NCBI GenBank assembly: GCA_021371955.1
Contig: JAJFVD010000015.1
Coordinates: forward strand, 16,270-80,269
Origin: Bacteroidales bacterium
GTDB lineage: Bacteria; Bacteroidota; Bacteroidia; Bacteroidales; UBA932
Length of the DNA: 64,000 bases
Reading direction: 5' to 3'
The stretch's first letter is position 1. Each line of letters opens with the position of its first letter. The notes below the pieces were generated by a model that saw nothing but the letters and a program-made list of their open reading frames with translations, searched no databases and was not told the origin of the DNA. Shown piece by piece: positions 7,404 to 16,397 of the stretch. Position numbers and translations under genes: made by a program.

Positions 7404-9254
7404 TTAACCAAAGATAACCATTTCACAGTTTTTACAATCAAATCCCAGACGAAACTCTCTGCCACCGTTTGTAAGATAAAGCGGCTCATTTAGCCCTTTT
7501 CCCCCGCCCTCTCTGGGGCAAAGGCCAAGTTCATATTTAATGCAATATTTGCAGCGCATAAGCTCCGCTTCTGCCGGAGGGGCAATCTCAAATGCCGGTT
7601 TAGAAGAGGCCGCTCCAAGTTCTTTGTACAACTCTTCCGAAAGCCTGTTTGATATGTTTGCCCTGTAGTCTGCCGGTTTTCCTTCAAGAGGATGCCGGTT
7701 TGCAAATATTGACAACGACTCTTTAGATTTCTTTACGCCGGATATTATTTCCTGTTTACCTCTTTTTTCATTAAGCAACATTGCCAGAGTGCGTCTCATC
7801 TCGTTTAGCAGGGAGAGCGGATAGAATGGAATCTCTTCTCCCTCTATGTCTGTCAGCTTAAAAATATATATATCCGATCTTTTGCTAAGTTGATTTCTGA
7901 TATTTTTTTCTGCAAGTTCCCTGTTTTTTGCAGTTTCATGCCTTTCATCTGTTTGAAATAAAACCTCAGTCCCGTCTTCACATATTCCTGTCAGCCGGGT
8001 AATTCCTTCCCTGCAGGAAAATTTAAGCGTGACTTCGATGAGCCTTTTTGGCATATTATACTCAAGTTCCCTTTCAAAGTTATGGTCATAGTTGCGGTAA
8101 ACTTTTGTACCGGGAATGATTTCCGGCTGGTCGTTAATTACTACAACACCCGGCTCGGTAACATTTGCCCTTGCTCCTTCAACTTCTCCTTCCGGCGTAA
8201 TAAAACACAGGCCGTCTCCGTTTTCTATCCGCAAGTGAGATTCGTATTTTATGCGGAGTTTGCCACCTTTCTCCTTTACAATTGAGCTTACCTTTCCAAC
8301 ATATTCTCCCACTGCTTTTGCCGCCTCTTTGCTCTGCCATTCCCCTCTTTCCCCGTTTATAAACAGATGGGTGTATCCGCGGTTAAAGGTCTTCTCCGGC
8401 CTTGGAGTGAACCCCCCGAATAACCTGCCGGAAGAGGAGGGGCGGTAGCCACCGTCTTTTTCTGTGAAATTGTCAATAAGCGACCTGTAGAATCTTACTA
8501 CATTTTTTATATATGAAATATTTTTGAGCCGCCCCTCCACCTTAAAGGACGATATCCCTGCGTTTGCAAGCTGTGGAATAAAATCGCCAAGGTTGAGATC
8601 GCGAAGCGAAAGCAAGGCCTTGTCTCTGAGCAGTATTTTCCCGGAACTGTCTTTCAGGTCGTATTTAGACCTGCATGCCTGAACACACGCGCCTCTGTTT
8701 GCACTTCTCCCGGCAACCTTTTCGCTCATGTAGCACTGCCCGCTGTATGATACGCAAAGGGCTCCGTGAATAAAGCTCTCCAGTTCAACTGTTGTGGCTT
8801 TGCGAATTTCTGCTATTTGCTCAAGAGACAGTTCTCTTGCCAGAATGAGACGTTCAAACCCGAGTGATTCGAGAAACATTGCCTGCTCTGCTGTTCTGAT
8901 ATTGGTTTGGGTAGATGCAAAGAGTGGCAATGGGGGTAATCCTGCCTTAAGAAGGCCAAGATCCTGGATAATGAGGGCAGAGCATCCGGCATCGTATGCC
9001 TGATGTGCAAGCTTCACTGCCTTTTCTATTTCATTATCATACAGAATCGTATTGATTACCATGTACACCTTCGCTCCGAATTTGCGGCCATAGGCTGCAA
9101 GTTGGGCTACATCGGAAACAGAGTTGCCTGCTGCTTCCCTTGCCCCAAAAGAAGGGCCTGCAATATAGAGAGAATCGGCACCGCAATCAATTGCTGCAAT
9201 GCCGATATCCCTGTTTTTGGCCGGAGCCAGAAGTTCTAATTCTCTTAGTTGCAC
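7404..9254 (-). CDS. Peptidase U32 family protein
   Basis: The 616-residue protein begins ELLAPAKNRDIGIAAID. It carries the full U32 signature ESFIHGALCVSYSGQCYMS and the downstream cysteine set CVQACRSKYDL expected to bind a cluster in this family. Some U32 members (RlhA, TrhP, UbiU/UbiV) are oxygen-independent hydroxylation factors for rRNA, tRNA or quinones and not proteases. The long form with a C-terminal extension most resembles RlhA, which hydroxylates C2501 of 23S rRNA, but this is an inference. A further cysteine group near the C-terminus (MRCKYCIKYELGLCPREG) suggests a second metal site. The start overlaps the TPR gene stop by 10 bases. Confidence 0.88.
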   Translation of the reverse strand: MQLRELELLAPAKNRDIGIAAIDCGADSLYIAGPSFGAREAAGNSVSDVAQLAAYGRKFGAKVYMVINTILYDNEIEKAVKLAHQAYDAGCSALIIQDLGLLKAGLPPLPLFASTQTNIRTAEQAMFLESLGFERLILARELSLEQIAEIRKATTVELESFIHGALCVSYSGQCYMSEKVAGRSANRGACVQACRSKYDLKDSSGKILLRDKALLSLRDLNLGDFIPQLANAGISSFKVEGRLKNISYIKNVVRFYRSLIDNFTEKDGGYRPSSSGRLFGGFTPRPEKTFNRGYTHLFINGERGEWQSKEAAKAVGEYVGKVSSIVKEKGGKLRIKYESHLRIENGDGLCFITPEGEVEGARANVTEPGVVVINDQPEIIPGTKVYRNYDHNFERELEYNMPKRLIEVTLKFSCREGITRLTGICEDGTEVLFQTDERHETAKNRELAEKNIRNQLSKRSDIYIFKLTDIEGEEIPFYPLSLLNEMRRTLAMLLNEKRGKQEIISGVKKSKESLSIFANRHPLEGKPADYRANISNRLSEELYKELGAASSKPAFEIAPPAEAELMRCKYCIKYELGLCPREGGGKGLNEPLYLTNGGREFRLGFDCKNCEMVIFG

Positions 9255-10195
9255 TTAAGCTGGGTTTTCACCTTGTACTCAGCAGCAGCCTTGTATGTTG
9301 CATCGTTGAGCAGCTGCTTGTAGTATCCGCATGCTTTGGCATTGTTTCCTTTGCCTTCGTATGCTGTTGCTAAATTGTAAAGAGTACTGCTCTTGTCTTT
9401 TGCGTTTGTATCTTCGGCATAGTAGCTTTCCAGAGCAGCTATCGCCTTGTCAAATTTCTTCAGCTGAACTGCAGAAAGTCCGATAAGCTTTTTAGCCTGA
9501 CCCGACTCAAGATAGGTATTTGATTTTTCTGCTGATTCAAGAACTGCGGCCCAGTTTTTAACCTTAAGCGCAGCTGCTGATTTTTTAAGATAAAGGGTTG
9601 AAAGTTGCTTTGAAGCATCGTCTTTTTGTCCGAGCGTAATTGCTTTTTCAAAAGCAGCTACTGCTCCGGCCTCATTATCCAGACGCGCCTCCGACATACC
9701 TATTCTCAAATATGCCATCCCGTTGGCAGGGTCTGCAGCAACAACCTTATTGTACTCAGCAATTGCCTCAGCATATTTACCTTCGTTTAAAAGATTATTT
9801 CCATCGGCCATAAGTACCTGAGGAAGAAGTTCGGTAGCCTCTTTTACAACATCTGTCGCAGAATAGGCGGTACCTGTTTCAATAGCTTTCTTAATCTGAA
9901 GAACGGCATTGTCAATATCATTTGCCGATGCAAACTGCTTTCCGTAGCGAAGGTGAATCTGCGGAATAATCGCTTTTGTTTCTGCAAGCATAGTTGCTCC
10001 CTGTTCGCCCAAACCCTCAAGCATTTTAAGCGCTTTGTTAAAAGATTCGATTGCAACCGGATAATTGCTCTCGTTTAGTGCAGCTCCACCGGCATTGAAT
10101 GCATCGGTAGCGGCAGTTAGGTCCTGCCCGTAAACTGTACCCATCGAGAGGATTGAAAGTACACAAATAGCTAAAAATGTCCTGAATTGTTTCAT
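9245..10195 (-). CDS. Exported tetratricopeptide-repeat protein
   Basis: The 316-residue protein has a signal peptide (MKQFRTFLAICVLSILSMGT, cleavage near VYGQ). Several TPR units follow; the clearest is ANNLLNEGKYAEAIAEYNKV-like at about residues 132-160, with neighbours before and after. TPR proteins mediate protein contacts, and the partner is unknown. It is the first gene of the minus-strand run toward gldH and has the best-matching promoter in the window (10247-10278). Confidence 0.85.
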   Translation of the reverse strand: MKQFRTFLAICVLSILSMGTVYGQDLTAATDAFNAGGAALNESNYPVAIESFNKALKMLEGLGEQGATMLAETKAIIPQIHLRYGKQFASANDIDNAVLQIKKAIETGTAYSATDVVKEATELLPQVLMADGNNLLNEGKYAEAIAEYNKVVAADPANGMAYLRIGMSEARLDNEAGAVAAFEKAITLGQKDDASKQLSTLYLKKSAAALKVKNWAAVLESAEKSNTYLESGQAKKLIGLSAVQLKKFDKAIAALESYYAEDTNAKDKSSTLYNLATAYEGKGNNAKACGYYKQLLNDATYKAAAEYKVKTQLKCN

Positions 10196-10246
10196 TTTAT
10201 ATAAATATTATGTATTAATTGACTTTTTTTAACCCCGCGGTCTTTG

Positions 10247-10278
10247 CAAAAATAAAAAAAAGTAAATTATCATGCAAA
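10247..10278 (-). promoter_or_regulatory. Bacteroidota promoter TTTG-N20-TATTTTTG for the TPR/U32/holB run
   Basis: On the minus strand, TTTG (10278-10275), a 20-base spacer and TATTTTTG (10254-10247) match the -33 and -7 consensus elements. The predicted start lies about 45 bases before the ATG at 10195. Confidence 0.65.
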
Positions 10279-10284
10279 TTTGGC

Positions 10285-10292
10285 TACTTTTG
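10285..10292 (+). promoter_or_regulatory. Candidate -7 box TACTTTTG for the M16 protease
   Basis: TACTTTTG matches TAnnTTTG and sits 31 bases before the ATG at 10324. No convincing -33 element lies at the usual spacing, so this is weaker than the divergent promoter beside it. Confidence 0.45.
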
Positions 10293-10323
10293 TTATAGGT
10301 AATAACAAAACTGAATAAAAAGC

Positions 10324-13146
10324 ATGAAACGTATTTTAATGGTAGTAGTTACCATGGCAATTTTTATGAGCGCCATGGCACAAATGCCCCAAAAGCTTCC
10401 TCTTGACCCAAAGGTAAGAACGGGAGTGTTAGAGAACGGCCTAACCTATTTTGTAGTTCAGAACGCTGAACCAAAAGGACAGGCAGAATTTTACATAGCC
10501 CAGAAAGTAGGCTCAATCCTGGAAGATGACAACCAGAGAGGACTTGCACACTTTCTTGAACATATGGCTTTCAATGGATCCAAGAATTTCCCCGGAAACG
10601 GGATTATCTCATATCTGGAAAAAATAGGCGTTAAGTTTGGTGCAAACCTAAACGCTGGAACCTCATTTGACCAGACAATTTATAACATTTCCAGCGTACC
10701 AGTTAAGAGACAGGGTATAATTGACTCTTGTCTTCTTATTCTTCACGACTGGTCTTGCGCAATTTCTCTTACCACAGAAGATATTGAAAAAGAGAGAGGA
10801 GTTATCCGTGAGGAATTCCGCACAAGCAGCAGCGCAATGCTTAGAATGATTGAGAAAATTATGCCGGAAATTATGCCGGGAAGCAGATATGCATACAGGC
10901 TTCCTATTGGTACACTTAATGTTATTAATAATTTTACTCCTCAGGAGATACGAGATTATTACAACAAATGGTACCGTCCGGATTTGCAGGGGATTATTGT
11001 TGTTGGAGATATTGATGCTGCAGCAGTTGAAGCACAAATTAAAACCATGTTTGGCTCAATCCCTAAACCTGTAAATCCTGCACCAAGAATTGAACTTCCG
11101 GTTCCTGATACTAAAGATGCCCTTATCTCTGTTGCAACAGACCCAGAGGCAAGCACAACAAGTTTACAGGTGATGTACAAGCATGATGTCCTTCCTAAGG
11201 AAATGAGGGCTACTGCCGCTTCCATCGTTATGGACTACATGAACTCTATGGTTACAGGAATGCTTAATTCCCGCTTCCAGGATCTCGGACAAAAACCTGA
11301 TGCACCTTTTACATATGCTCAGGCAAGTTATGGCAATTTCTGCTTTGGCATTACTCAGACCAAAGATGCATTTACTCTTGGCGCAGGCGTTAAAGAGGGT
11401 AAAATGAACGAAACCCTCAAAGCGTTGATTAACGAGGCAGAAAAGGTTAGAAGATTCGGCTTTACCCCTTCGGAATACGATCGTGCAAAAGCAAATTATA
11501 TGAGCCGTCTGGAACAAATCTACAAAGAGAAAGAGAAACAGAAAAACTCATTCTATGTAAACCAGATTGTGGACCATTTCATAACAAACAACGCTTATGC
11601 CGGCATTGAAACCGAGTATGCGTTGATGCAGCAGGTTGCTCCGGCTATAACTGTAGAACAGATTAACGAATATGCAAAATCACTTCCTGTAGATCAGAAT
11701 CTTGCAATTGCTGTCATGATGCCTAAGAAAGAGGGGCTCAAAGTTCCTTCAAATGAGGAGTTGATGACTGTTTATCAAAATGCACTTAAAGAGCAGGTAG
11801 AACCATATAAAGAAACCCTTTCAAAAGAACCGCTGGTACCTGTTGCACCAAAAGCAGGCAAGGTTGTTTCCGAAGTGAAAGAGCCAATGAGCGGGGCTAC
11901 TGTATGGAACATGTCTAACGGGGCCACTGTTGTTGTTATGAAAACTGACTTCAAAGACGACCAGATTATGTTCAGCGCCACAAGCAAGGGAGGATACTCT
12001 CTGCTGGACAAATCGGATATTGTTGCTACAAAGGTAATCAATGACGTGGCTGCTATTGGCGGTCTTGGAAACTTCAGTACAACCGACCTTAAAAAGGTTC
12101 TTGCTGGTAAAAATGTATCTGTTCGCTCTAATATCGGCATGATGAGTGAAGGTCTGTCCGGAAGCAGTACACCAAAGGATATCGAAACCTTTATGCAACT
12201 TGTTTATCTTAGCTTTACATCAATCAGGCAGGACAATGAGGCTTTCCAGTCTTATTTAGGCAAAATGAAAGCACAGCTTGAAAACATGGCTGCACAGCCA
12301 ATGGTTGCATTTTCGGATACAGTTCAGAAGGTTCTCTACAATAGCAATCCTTACGCAAAAAGACTGGATTTGGATATGCTGGCAAAAGTCAATTATGAAA
12401 AGACCCTGCAACTTGCAAGAGCCCGTTTTGAAAATGCCGCAGACTTTACTTTTATCTTCGTTGGTAATGTAGACCCTGCTGTTTTAAAACCACTTGCAGA
12501 AACCTATATAGGTTCGCTTCCTGCCAACAAGACAAAAAAAGAGAACTGGAAAAACACAGACATGATTCCTGTAAAGGGAAAGGTTGTTAACCATTTCGAC
12601 AAAGATATGCAAACACCTAAGGCTACGGTTTACACTTTCTTCTCCGGTAAGGTTCCTTATACCCTGGAGAATGTAATTCTTGCAAGCATGACCAAACAGG
12701 TATTCGACATGGTGTTTACAAGAACTATCCGTGAGGAAGAAGGCGGAACATACGGTGTTGGTGTAGCAATGAATATGACTTACTTCCCTCAGGAGTACTT
12801 TACATTCATGTTTGGTTTCGACACAGATGTTGCACTTAAGGAAAGACTTCTTAAGAGGGCACACCTTGAAATCAACAATGTTATTGAAAAAGGCGTATCT
12901 CCTGCAGACTTCTCAAAGATTATCGAGTATATGCAAAAGACAAACACTCAAAACCTCAGGGAAAACAGCTACTGGTTAGGCGCTATCAGCAACCGCTATC
13001 TTATTGGCAAGGACATGCATACAGAAATGGATGCAATTCTTAAGTCTCTGACAAAAGAGAAGCTTCAAAAATTCATTAAAGAAACCCTGTCACAGGGCAA
13101 CCAGGTTGAAGTAATAATGAGCGGAAAAGCTCCTGTAGCAAAGTAA
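10324..13146 (+). CDS. Exported M16 (insulinase/pitrilysin) family zinc protease
   Basis: The 940-residue protein has a signal peptide (MKRILMVVVTMAIFMSAMAQ). The inverted zinc motif is HFLEH at 76-80, with downstream glutamates in EKERGVIREEFR. The protein has the two-lobe M16 layout: an active N-terminal half and a second M16 half without the zinc motif that closes the chamber. Bacteroidota carry several such periplasmic or secreted enzymes that degrade peptides. It is distinct from the lipoprotein-type M16 enzyme at 33975. It runs straight into the DUF3109 gene after 7 bases, so the two are probably co-transcribed. Confidence 0.92.
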   Translation: MKRILMVVVTMAIFMSAMAQMPQKLPLDPKVRTGVLENGLTYFVVQNAEPKGQAEFYIAQKVGSILEDDNQRGLAHFLEHMAFNGSKNFPGNGIISYLEKIGVKFGANLNAGTSFDQTIYNISSVPVKRQGIIDSCLLILHDWSCAISLTTEDIEKERGVIREEFRTSSSAMLRMIEKIMPEIMPGSRYAYRLPIGTLNVINNFTPQEIRDYYNKWYRPDLQGIIVVGDIDAAAVEAQIKTMFGSIPKPVNPAPRIELPVPDTKDALISVATDPEASTTSLQVMYKHDVLPKEMRATAASIVMDYMNSMVTGMLNSRFQDLGQKPDAPFTYAQASYGNFCFGITQTKDAFTLGAGVKEGKMNETLKALINEAEKVRRFGFTPSEYDRAKANYMSRLEQIYKEKEKQKNSFYVNQIVDHFITNNAYAGIETEYALMQQVAPAITVEQINEYAKSLPVDQNLAIAVMMPKKEGLKVPSNEELMTVYQNALKEQVEPYKETLSKEPLVPVAPKAGKVVSEVKEPMSGATVWNMSNGATVVVMKTDFKDDQIMFSATSKGGYSLLDKSDIVATKVINDVAAIGGLGNFSTTDLKKVLAGKNVSVRSNIGMMSEGLSGSSTPKDIETFMQLVYLSFTSIRQDNEAFQSYLGKMKAQLENMAAQPMVAFSDTVQKVLYNSNPYAKRLDLDMLAKVNYEKTLQLARARFENAADFTFIFVGNVDPAVLKPLAETYIGSLPANKTKKENWKNTDMIPVKGKVVNHFDKDMQTPKATVYTFFSGKVPYTLENVILASMTKQVFDMVFTRTIREEEGGTYGVGVAMNMTYFPQEYFTFMFGFDTDVALKERLLKRAHLEINNVIEKGVSPADFSKIIEYMQKTNTQNLRENSYWLGAISNRYLIGKDMHTEMDAILKSLTKEKLQKFIKETLSQGNQVEVIMSGKAPVAK

Positions 13147-13153
13147 CACCTCT

Positions 13154-13750
13154 ATGAGCTCCATCATTGAAATCGACAATATACTTGTTTCTTCTGCAAT
13201 TTTGACAGAATCTTTTGTTTGTGATTATGCAAAATGCCATGGTGTATGTTGCGTCATAGGTGACAGTGGTGCACCTCTCGAGGAGAGTGAGTGCTCGCTG
13301 CTTGGGAGCGAAAAAGATAAAATATTTAAATATCTCAGGCCGGAAGGGATCCTCTCCATCAAGGAGCAGGGTCCTTTTGTCCGGGATACCGACGGAGATC
13401 TTGTTACTCCATTGGTAAACGGAGAAGAGTGCGCTTATGCGCTTTTCGACGATAATAATAATTGCTTTTGCGGGATTGAAGTAGCATACGGCAAGGGCAA
13501 CAGTGAATTAAAAAAGCCTGTCTCCTGCTGGCTTTATCCAATAAGAGTTTCAAAGCTTTCAAATGGCATGATTGCCCTCAACTTACACGAGTGGCACATA
13601 TGCCTTGATGCTTTTGCTAAAGGTAAAAAAGAAGGAGTTCCCGTATATCAGTTTCTACGGGAACCCCTTATTTTTGCTTTTGGAAAAGAGTTTTATGAAA
13701 AACTGGAATATGCCCATAAAGAGCTTTTCCCTGCTAAAAACCCTATTTAG
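13154..13750 (+). CDS. DUF3109 cysteine-rich protein
   Basis: This 198-residue protein has the cysteine pattern CDYAKCHGVCCVIGD, NCFCGIE, PVSCWLYPIRV and EWHICLD. That pattern is characteristic of the DUF3109 family, soluble proteins likely to bind a metal or Fe-S cluster, of unknown function. It is translated 7 bases after the M16 stop. Its 3' coding region contains a stem-loop that serves the convergent gene (13626-13667). The stop is only 2 bases from the end of the polyprenyl synthase gene. Confidence 0.85.
   Translation: MSSIIEIDNILVSSAILTESFVCDYAKCHGVCCVIGDSGAPLEESECSLLGSEKDKIFKYLRPEGILSIKEQGPFVRDTDGDLVTPLVNGEECAYALFDDNNNCFCGIEVAYGKGNSELKKPVSCWLYPIRVSKLSNGMIALNLHEWHICLDAFAKGKKEGVPVYQFLREPLIFAFGKEFYEKLEYAHKELFPAKNPI
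13626..13667 (-). terminator. Intrinsic terminator of the polyprenyl synthase, inside the DUF3109 gene
   Basis: On the minus strand, a 12-bp stem (13667-13656 with 13645-13634, one G-U pair) is followed by TTCTTTTTT. It lies about 85 bases past the stop of the minus-strand gene at 13753 and entirely within the coding sequence of the convergent gene. On the plus strand a weaker T-run also follows. Confidence 0.65.
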
Positions 13751-13752
13751 GT

Positions 13753-14727
13753 TTAATTTTCTCTGCTCCCGACATAACGTGTGAGCTCAATCAAATGATT
13801 TTTATATATCGATTCGCTGAGTCCCGACAGGCTCTCTTCTGCCTTTCTGCAATGCTCTTCAAGTGCTTTTTGTGCAGATGCGGTTCCGGAGTATTTTTCC
13901 ACCAGTGCAAAAGTATTTTCGACAAGACGTTCGTCCTCGGTTTCTGCAAAACGAATTTCTCTTAATAGATTTTCCCGTTCGTCTTTAGTTGCTGCTTTTA
14001 ATGCCAGAATAAGAGGAAGGGTGAGTTTCTTCTCTTTTATGTCGCCGCCGGAAGGCTTTCCGGTATTGAGCTGTGGAGTATAGTCAAAAATATCGTCTCT
14101 TATTTGAAATGCAAGTCCCAGATTGTATGCATAACATTCCATGTCGTCAAGTATCTTATCTGATGCACCGGTTGAATAAACCATGCTTTTTACAGATGCA
14201 ATGAAGAGACTGGAAGTCTTGGCTGAAATTATTTTATAGTAATCTTCTTCTGTTGTGTCCAGGGATGAAGCTTTCTGCATCTGAAAAATTTCTCCCTCAG
14301 AAAGTTCTTCAATTGTCTTTGTGAAATAATTCAGCACAGACATGTCCTTCTCTTTTAACAACAGGGTCAACGCTTTTGCCAGCCAGTAATCGCCGGTTAG
14401 AACCGAAGCGGCAGGGTTAAATTTATATTGGACAGTATCTGCTCCGCGTCTCTGAGGCGCTTCGTCGGCAACATCGTCGTGCAACAGTGATGCGGTATGC
14501 AGCATTTCTGAAACGACTGCACATGTGATAGTGAAAGGGTTGATTGTGCCGCAACACTTTGCGGCAAGAAGCCCTAAAAGTGGCCTGATTTGTTTGCCCT
14601 TATTGTCAAAAAGATGTGAATTTATTTGATTTAAAAGGTCATAATCACTCCACAGGCTCTTTCTCATCAGCTCCTCAAATTGCGTCCACTCTGTTTTAAT
14701 GTCGCTTTGAATTGCTTTTATGTTCAT
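13753..14727 (-). CDS. Polyprenyl (trans-isoprenyl) diphosphate synthase
   Basis: The 324-residue protein carries both aspartate-rich motifs of the family: LLHDDVADE (DDxxD) with the following RRG, and the second FQIRDDIFDY. The residues just before the first motif are small or medium (MLHTASLLHDD), as in long-chain synthases, so an octaprenyl or similar product for menaquinone side chains is likely. A short-chain product cannot be excluded from sequence alone. It lies 17 bases downstream of the LOG gene on the same strand. Confidence 0.9.
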   Translation of the reverse strand: MNIKAIQSDIKTEWTQFEELMRKSLWSDYDLLNQINSHLFDNKGKQIRPLLGLLAAKCCGTINPFTITCAVVSEMLHTASLLHDDVADEAPQRRGADTVQYKFNPAASVLTGDYWLAKALTLLLKEKDMSVLNYFTKTIEELSEGEIFQMQKASSLDTTEEDYYKIISAKTSSLFIASVKSMVYSTGASDKILDDMECYAYNLGLAFQIRDDIFDYTPQLNTGKPSGGDIKEKKLTLPLILALKAATKDERENLLREIRFAETEDERLVENTFALVEKYSGTASAQKALEEHCRKAEESLSGLSESIYKNHLIELTRYVGSREN

Positions 14728-14744
14728 ATATATTTGTTTGTAGG

Positions 14745-15326
14745 TTAGGCTGGTGCGTAATGTTTTGGCTCAAGAATTTTTCGTTCGCTTTTCTCTATTG
14801 CATCTATGAGCCCGGTCACATCTTCTACAACAATCAAAGCATCGCTCCAGTTGTCGTTTAGCATATTATTTTTTGCAAGGTGCTTAAAAAGCTGGATAAG
14901 GGGTTCGTAAAATCCATCCTGATTGAACAGTATTACAGCACCCGGATATACACCCAGTCTTTTTAATGTATAGGTTTCAATAAACTCTTCAATGGTTCCG
15001 ATTCCTCCCGGAAACGCAATGACGGCATCTGTATCCTCCCTGAGCATGTCTTTTCTTTTGCTCATTGTGTCTACTACTTTAATCTTATCGAGTTTGGGAT
15101 GGTGAAACTCGAGCTCCTTCATAAAGTCGGGGATTATACCCTCCACTTCTGTTCCGTATTGATTGATGGTATCAATCAGAACTCCCATCAAACCACGGCA
15201 GGACCCGCCACATACAATTGTGTAATCATGTAAAGAGGCCGCCTTAGCAAAACTAGCGGCGGCCTCTTTGTATCTGTCTTCCAGTATGTCACTTGATGAA
15301 CAATATACACAAATGCGCTTGCCCAT
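14745..15326 (-). CDS. LOG family protein (TIGR00730)
   Basis: The 193-residue Rossmann-like protein begins ICVYCSSSD. It has GGSCRGLMG and the diagnostic PGGIGTIEEFIE (PGGxGTxxE). This family includes nucleoside 5'-monophosphate phosphoribohydrolases, known as cytokinin-activating enzymes in plants; the bacterial substrate is not established. It follows the barrel gene by 14 bases and may be part of a minus-strand unit with it and the isoprenoid gene. Confidence 0.9.
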   Translation of the reverse strand: MGKRICVYCSSSDILEDRYKEAAASFAKAASLHDYTIVCGGSCRGLMGVLIDTINQYGTEVEGIIPDFMKELEFHHPKLDKIKVVDTMSKRKDMLREDTDAVIAFPGGIGTIEEFIETYTLKRLGVYPGAVILFNQDGFYEPLIQLFKHLAKNNMLNDNWSDALIVVEDVTGLIDAIEKSERKILEPKHYAPA

Positions 15327-15340
15327 TTAATAACTATAAT

Positions 15341-16000
15341 TTAAAAAAGGAATGCAACAGAAAGCTGGAATCCCTGAAGTTTTGCGTTTTCGTATTTCTC
15401 ATTCCAGGTTGTATTGTTTGCCGATTTAAGCTTACCTAGACCCCAGTTGTATTTTCCCATTATCTGAAGTTTCCATAAGTCTAGTCCGACACCTAAGCCA
15501 AGACCGTAGTCAAATCGATTTATATCATCGATTGGCTGACTTTCAAGCCTTGCTCCACTTTGTATTGCATATTGGATATATGGAGACACTACAACAAATG
15601 GCCTTAGAAGTACCAAGTCAATGCCAAATTGTAAATTAACCGGCAGCATAATATAATCCATCTGAACCTCATTCGTGGCTAATGCTACTGGTTGGCTTAT
15701 CACTCCTCCATTGTAAAGCGGATTGTTTATCTGCAATAATGTAGGTGTGGTTGGTGATGATTTCACAGTATTATAAAGCAGTTCGGGCTGTACGGCAAGT
15801 CCCAGGAAAGGAACCTTGAACTGAACAGCAAGACCAACATGGTATCCCGTTTGTGAGTTCCAGATTTCATCTGTACTTCCGCCCTGAGTAACATCTGTCA
15901 ACTTATTAAAATTGAGACCAGCCTTTACTCCGAATTTTGTCTGACCAAAAGAAGCACTTACAATAATAAGCGCTAATACAAGTGTGAATAATTTTTTCAT
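15341..16000 (-). CDS. Outer-membrane beta-barrel protein (PorT-like)
   Basis: The 219-residue protein has a signal peptide (MKKLFTLVLALIIVSASFGQ). It starts with the motif TKFGVKAGLNFNKLTD typical of the PorT/OMP_b-brl_2 family. Alternating hydrophobic strands run throughout, ending in an aromatic residue (QLSVAFLF), as barrel proteins do. The specific role is unknown. It lies 4 bases downstream of thioredoxin on the same strand. Confidence 0.85.
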   Translation of the reverse strand: MKKLFTLVLALIIVSASFGQTKFGVKAGLNFNKLTDVTQGGSTDEIWNSQTGYHVGLAVQFKVPFLGLAVQPELLYNTVKSSPTTPTLLQINNPLYNGGVISQPVALATNEVQMDYIMLPVNLQFGIDLVLLRPFVVVSPYIQYAIQSGARLESQPIDDINRFDYGLGLGVGLDLWKLQIMGKYNWGLGKLKSANNTTWNEKYENAKLQGFQLSVAFLF

Positions 16001-16004
16001 AATC

Positions 16005-16322
16005 TTAGATCAAAGAATTGATTTTAGCTACAATGTTTGCCTTAGTTGTAGAGCCCACGATTTTATCCTTCAATTCGCCGTCTTTAAAAAACAGAATTGT
16101 TGGAATATTGCGGATTCCATATTTTACAGGTACTTCCGAACTTGAATCAACATCACATTTTGCAATTACAGCTTTACCCTCGTACTCTGCTGCAAGTTCG
16201 TCCACTATGGGAGCTATCATCCTGCAGGGGCCGCACCATGGTGCCCAGAAGTCGACAAGAACGGGTTTGTCTGAATTAATTACTATCTCCTTGAAATTCG
16301 AATCGTTTACTGCTATAGCCAT
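16005..16322 (-). CDS. trxA: Thioredoxin
   Basis: The 105-residue protein has the canonical active site FWAPWCGPCRM (Cys30, Cys33) and the cis-proline segment IRNIPTILFF. It has no signal peptide, so it acts in the cytoplasm as a disulfide reductant. Length and motif order are those of classic TrxA. It is followed closely by the barrel gene, which is probably an incidental pairing. Confidence 0.95.
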   Translation of the reverse strand: MAIAVNDSNFKEIVINSDKPVLVDFWAPWCGPCRMIAPIVDELAAEYEGKAVIAKCDVDSSSEVPVKYGIRNIPTILFFKDGELKDKIVGSTTKANIVAKINSLI

Positions 16323-16397
16323 CGTTAAATATTATTAATTTAGAAATGTATTTGTTCTGTAATTAAATGCTAAAATAATATCATTTTTTTAAATATC

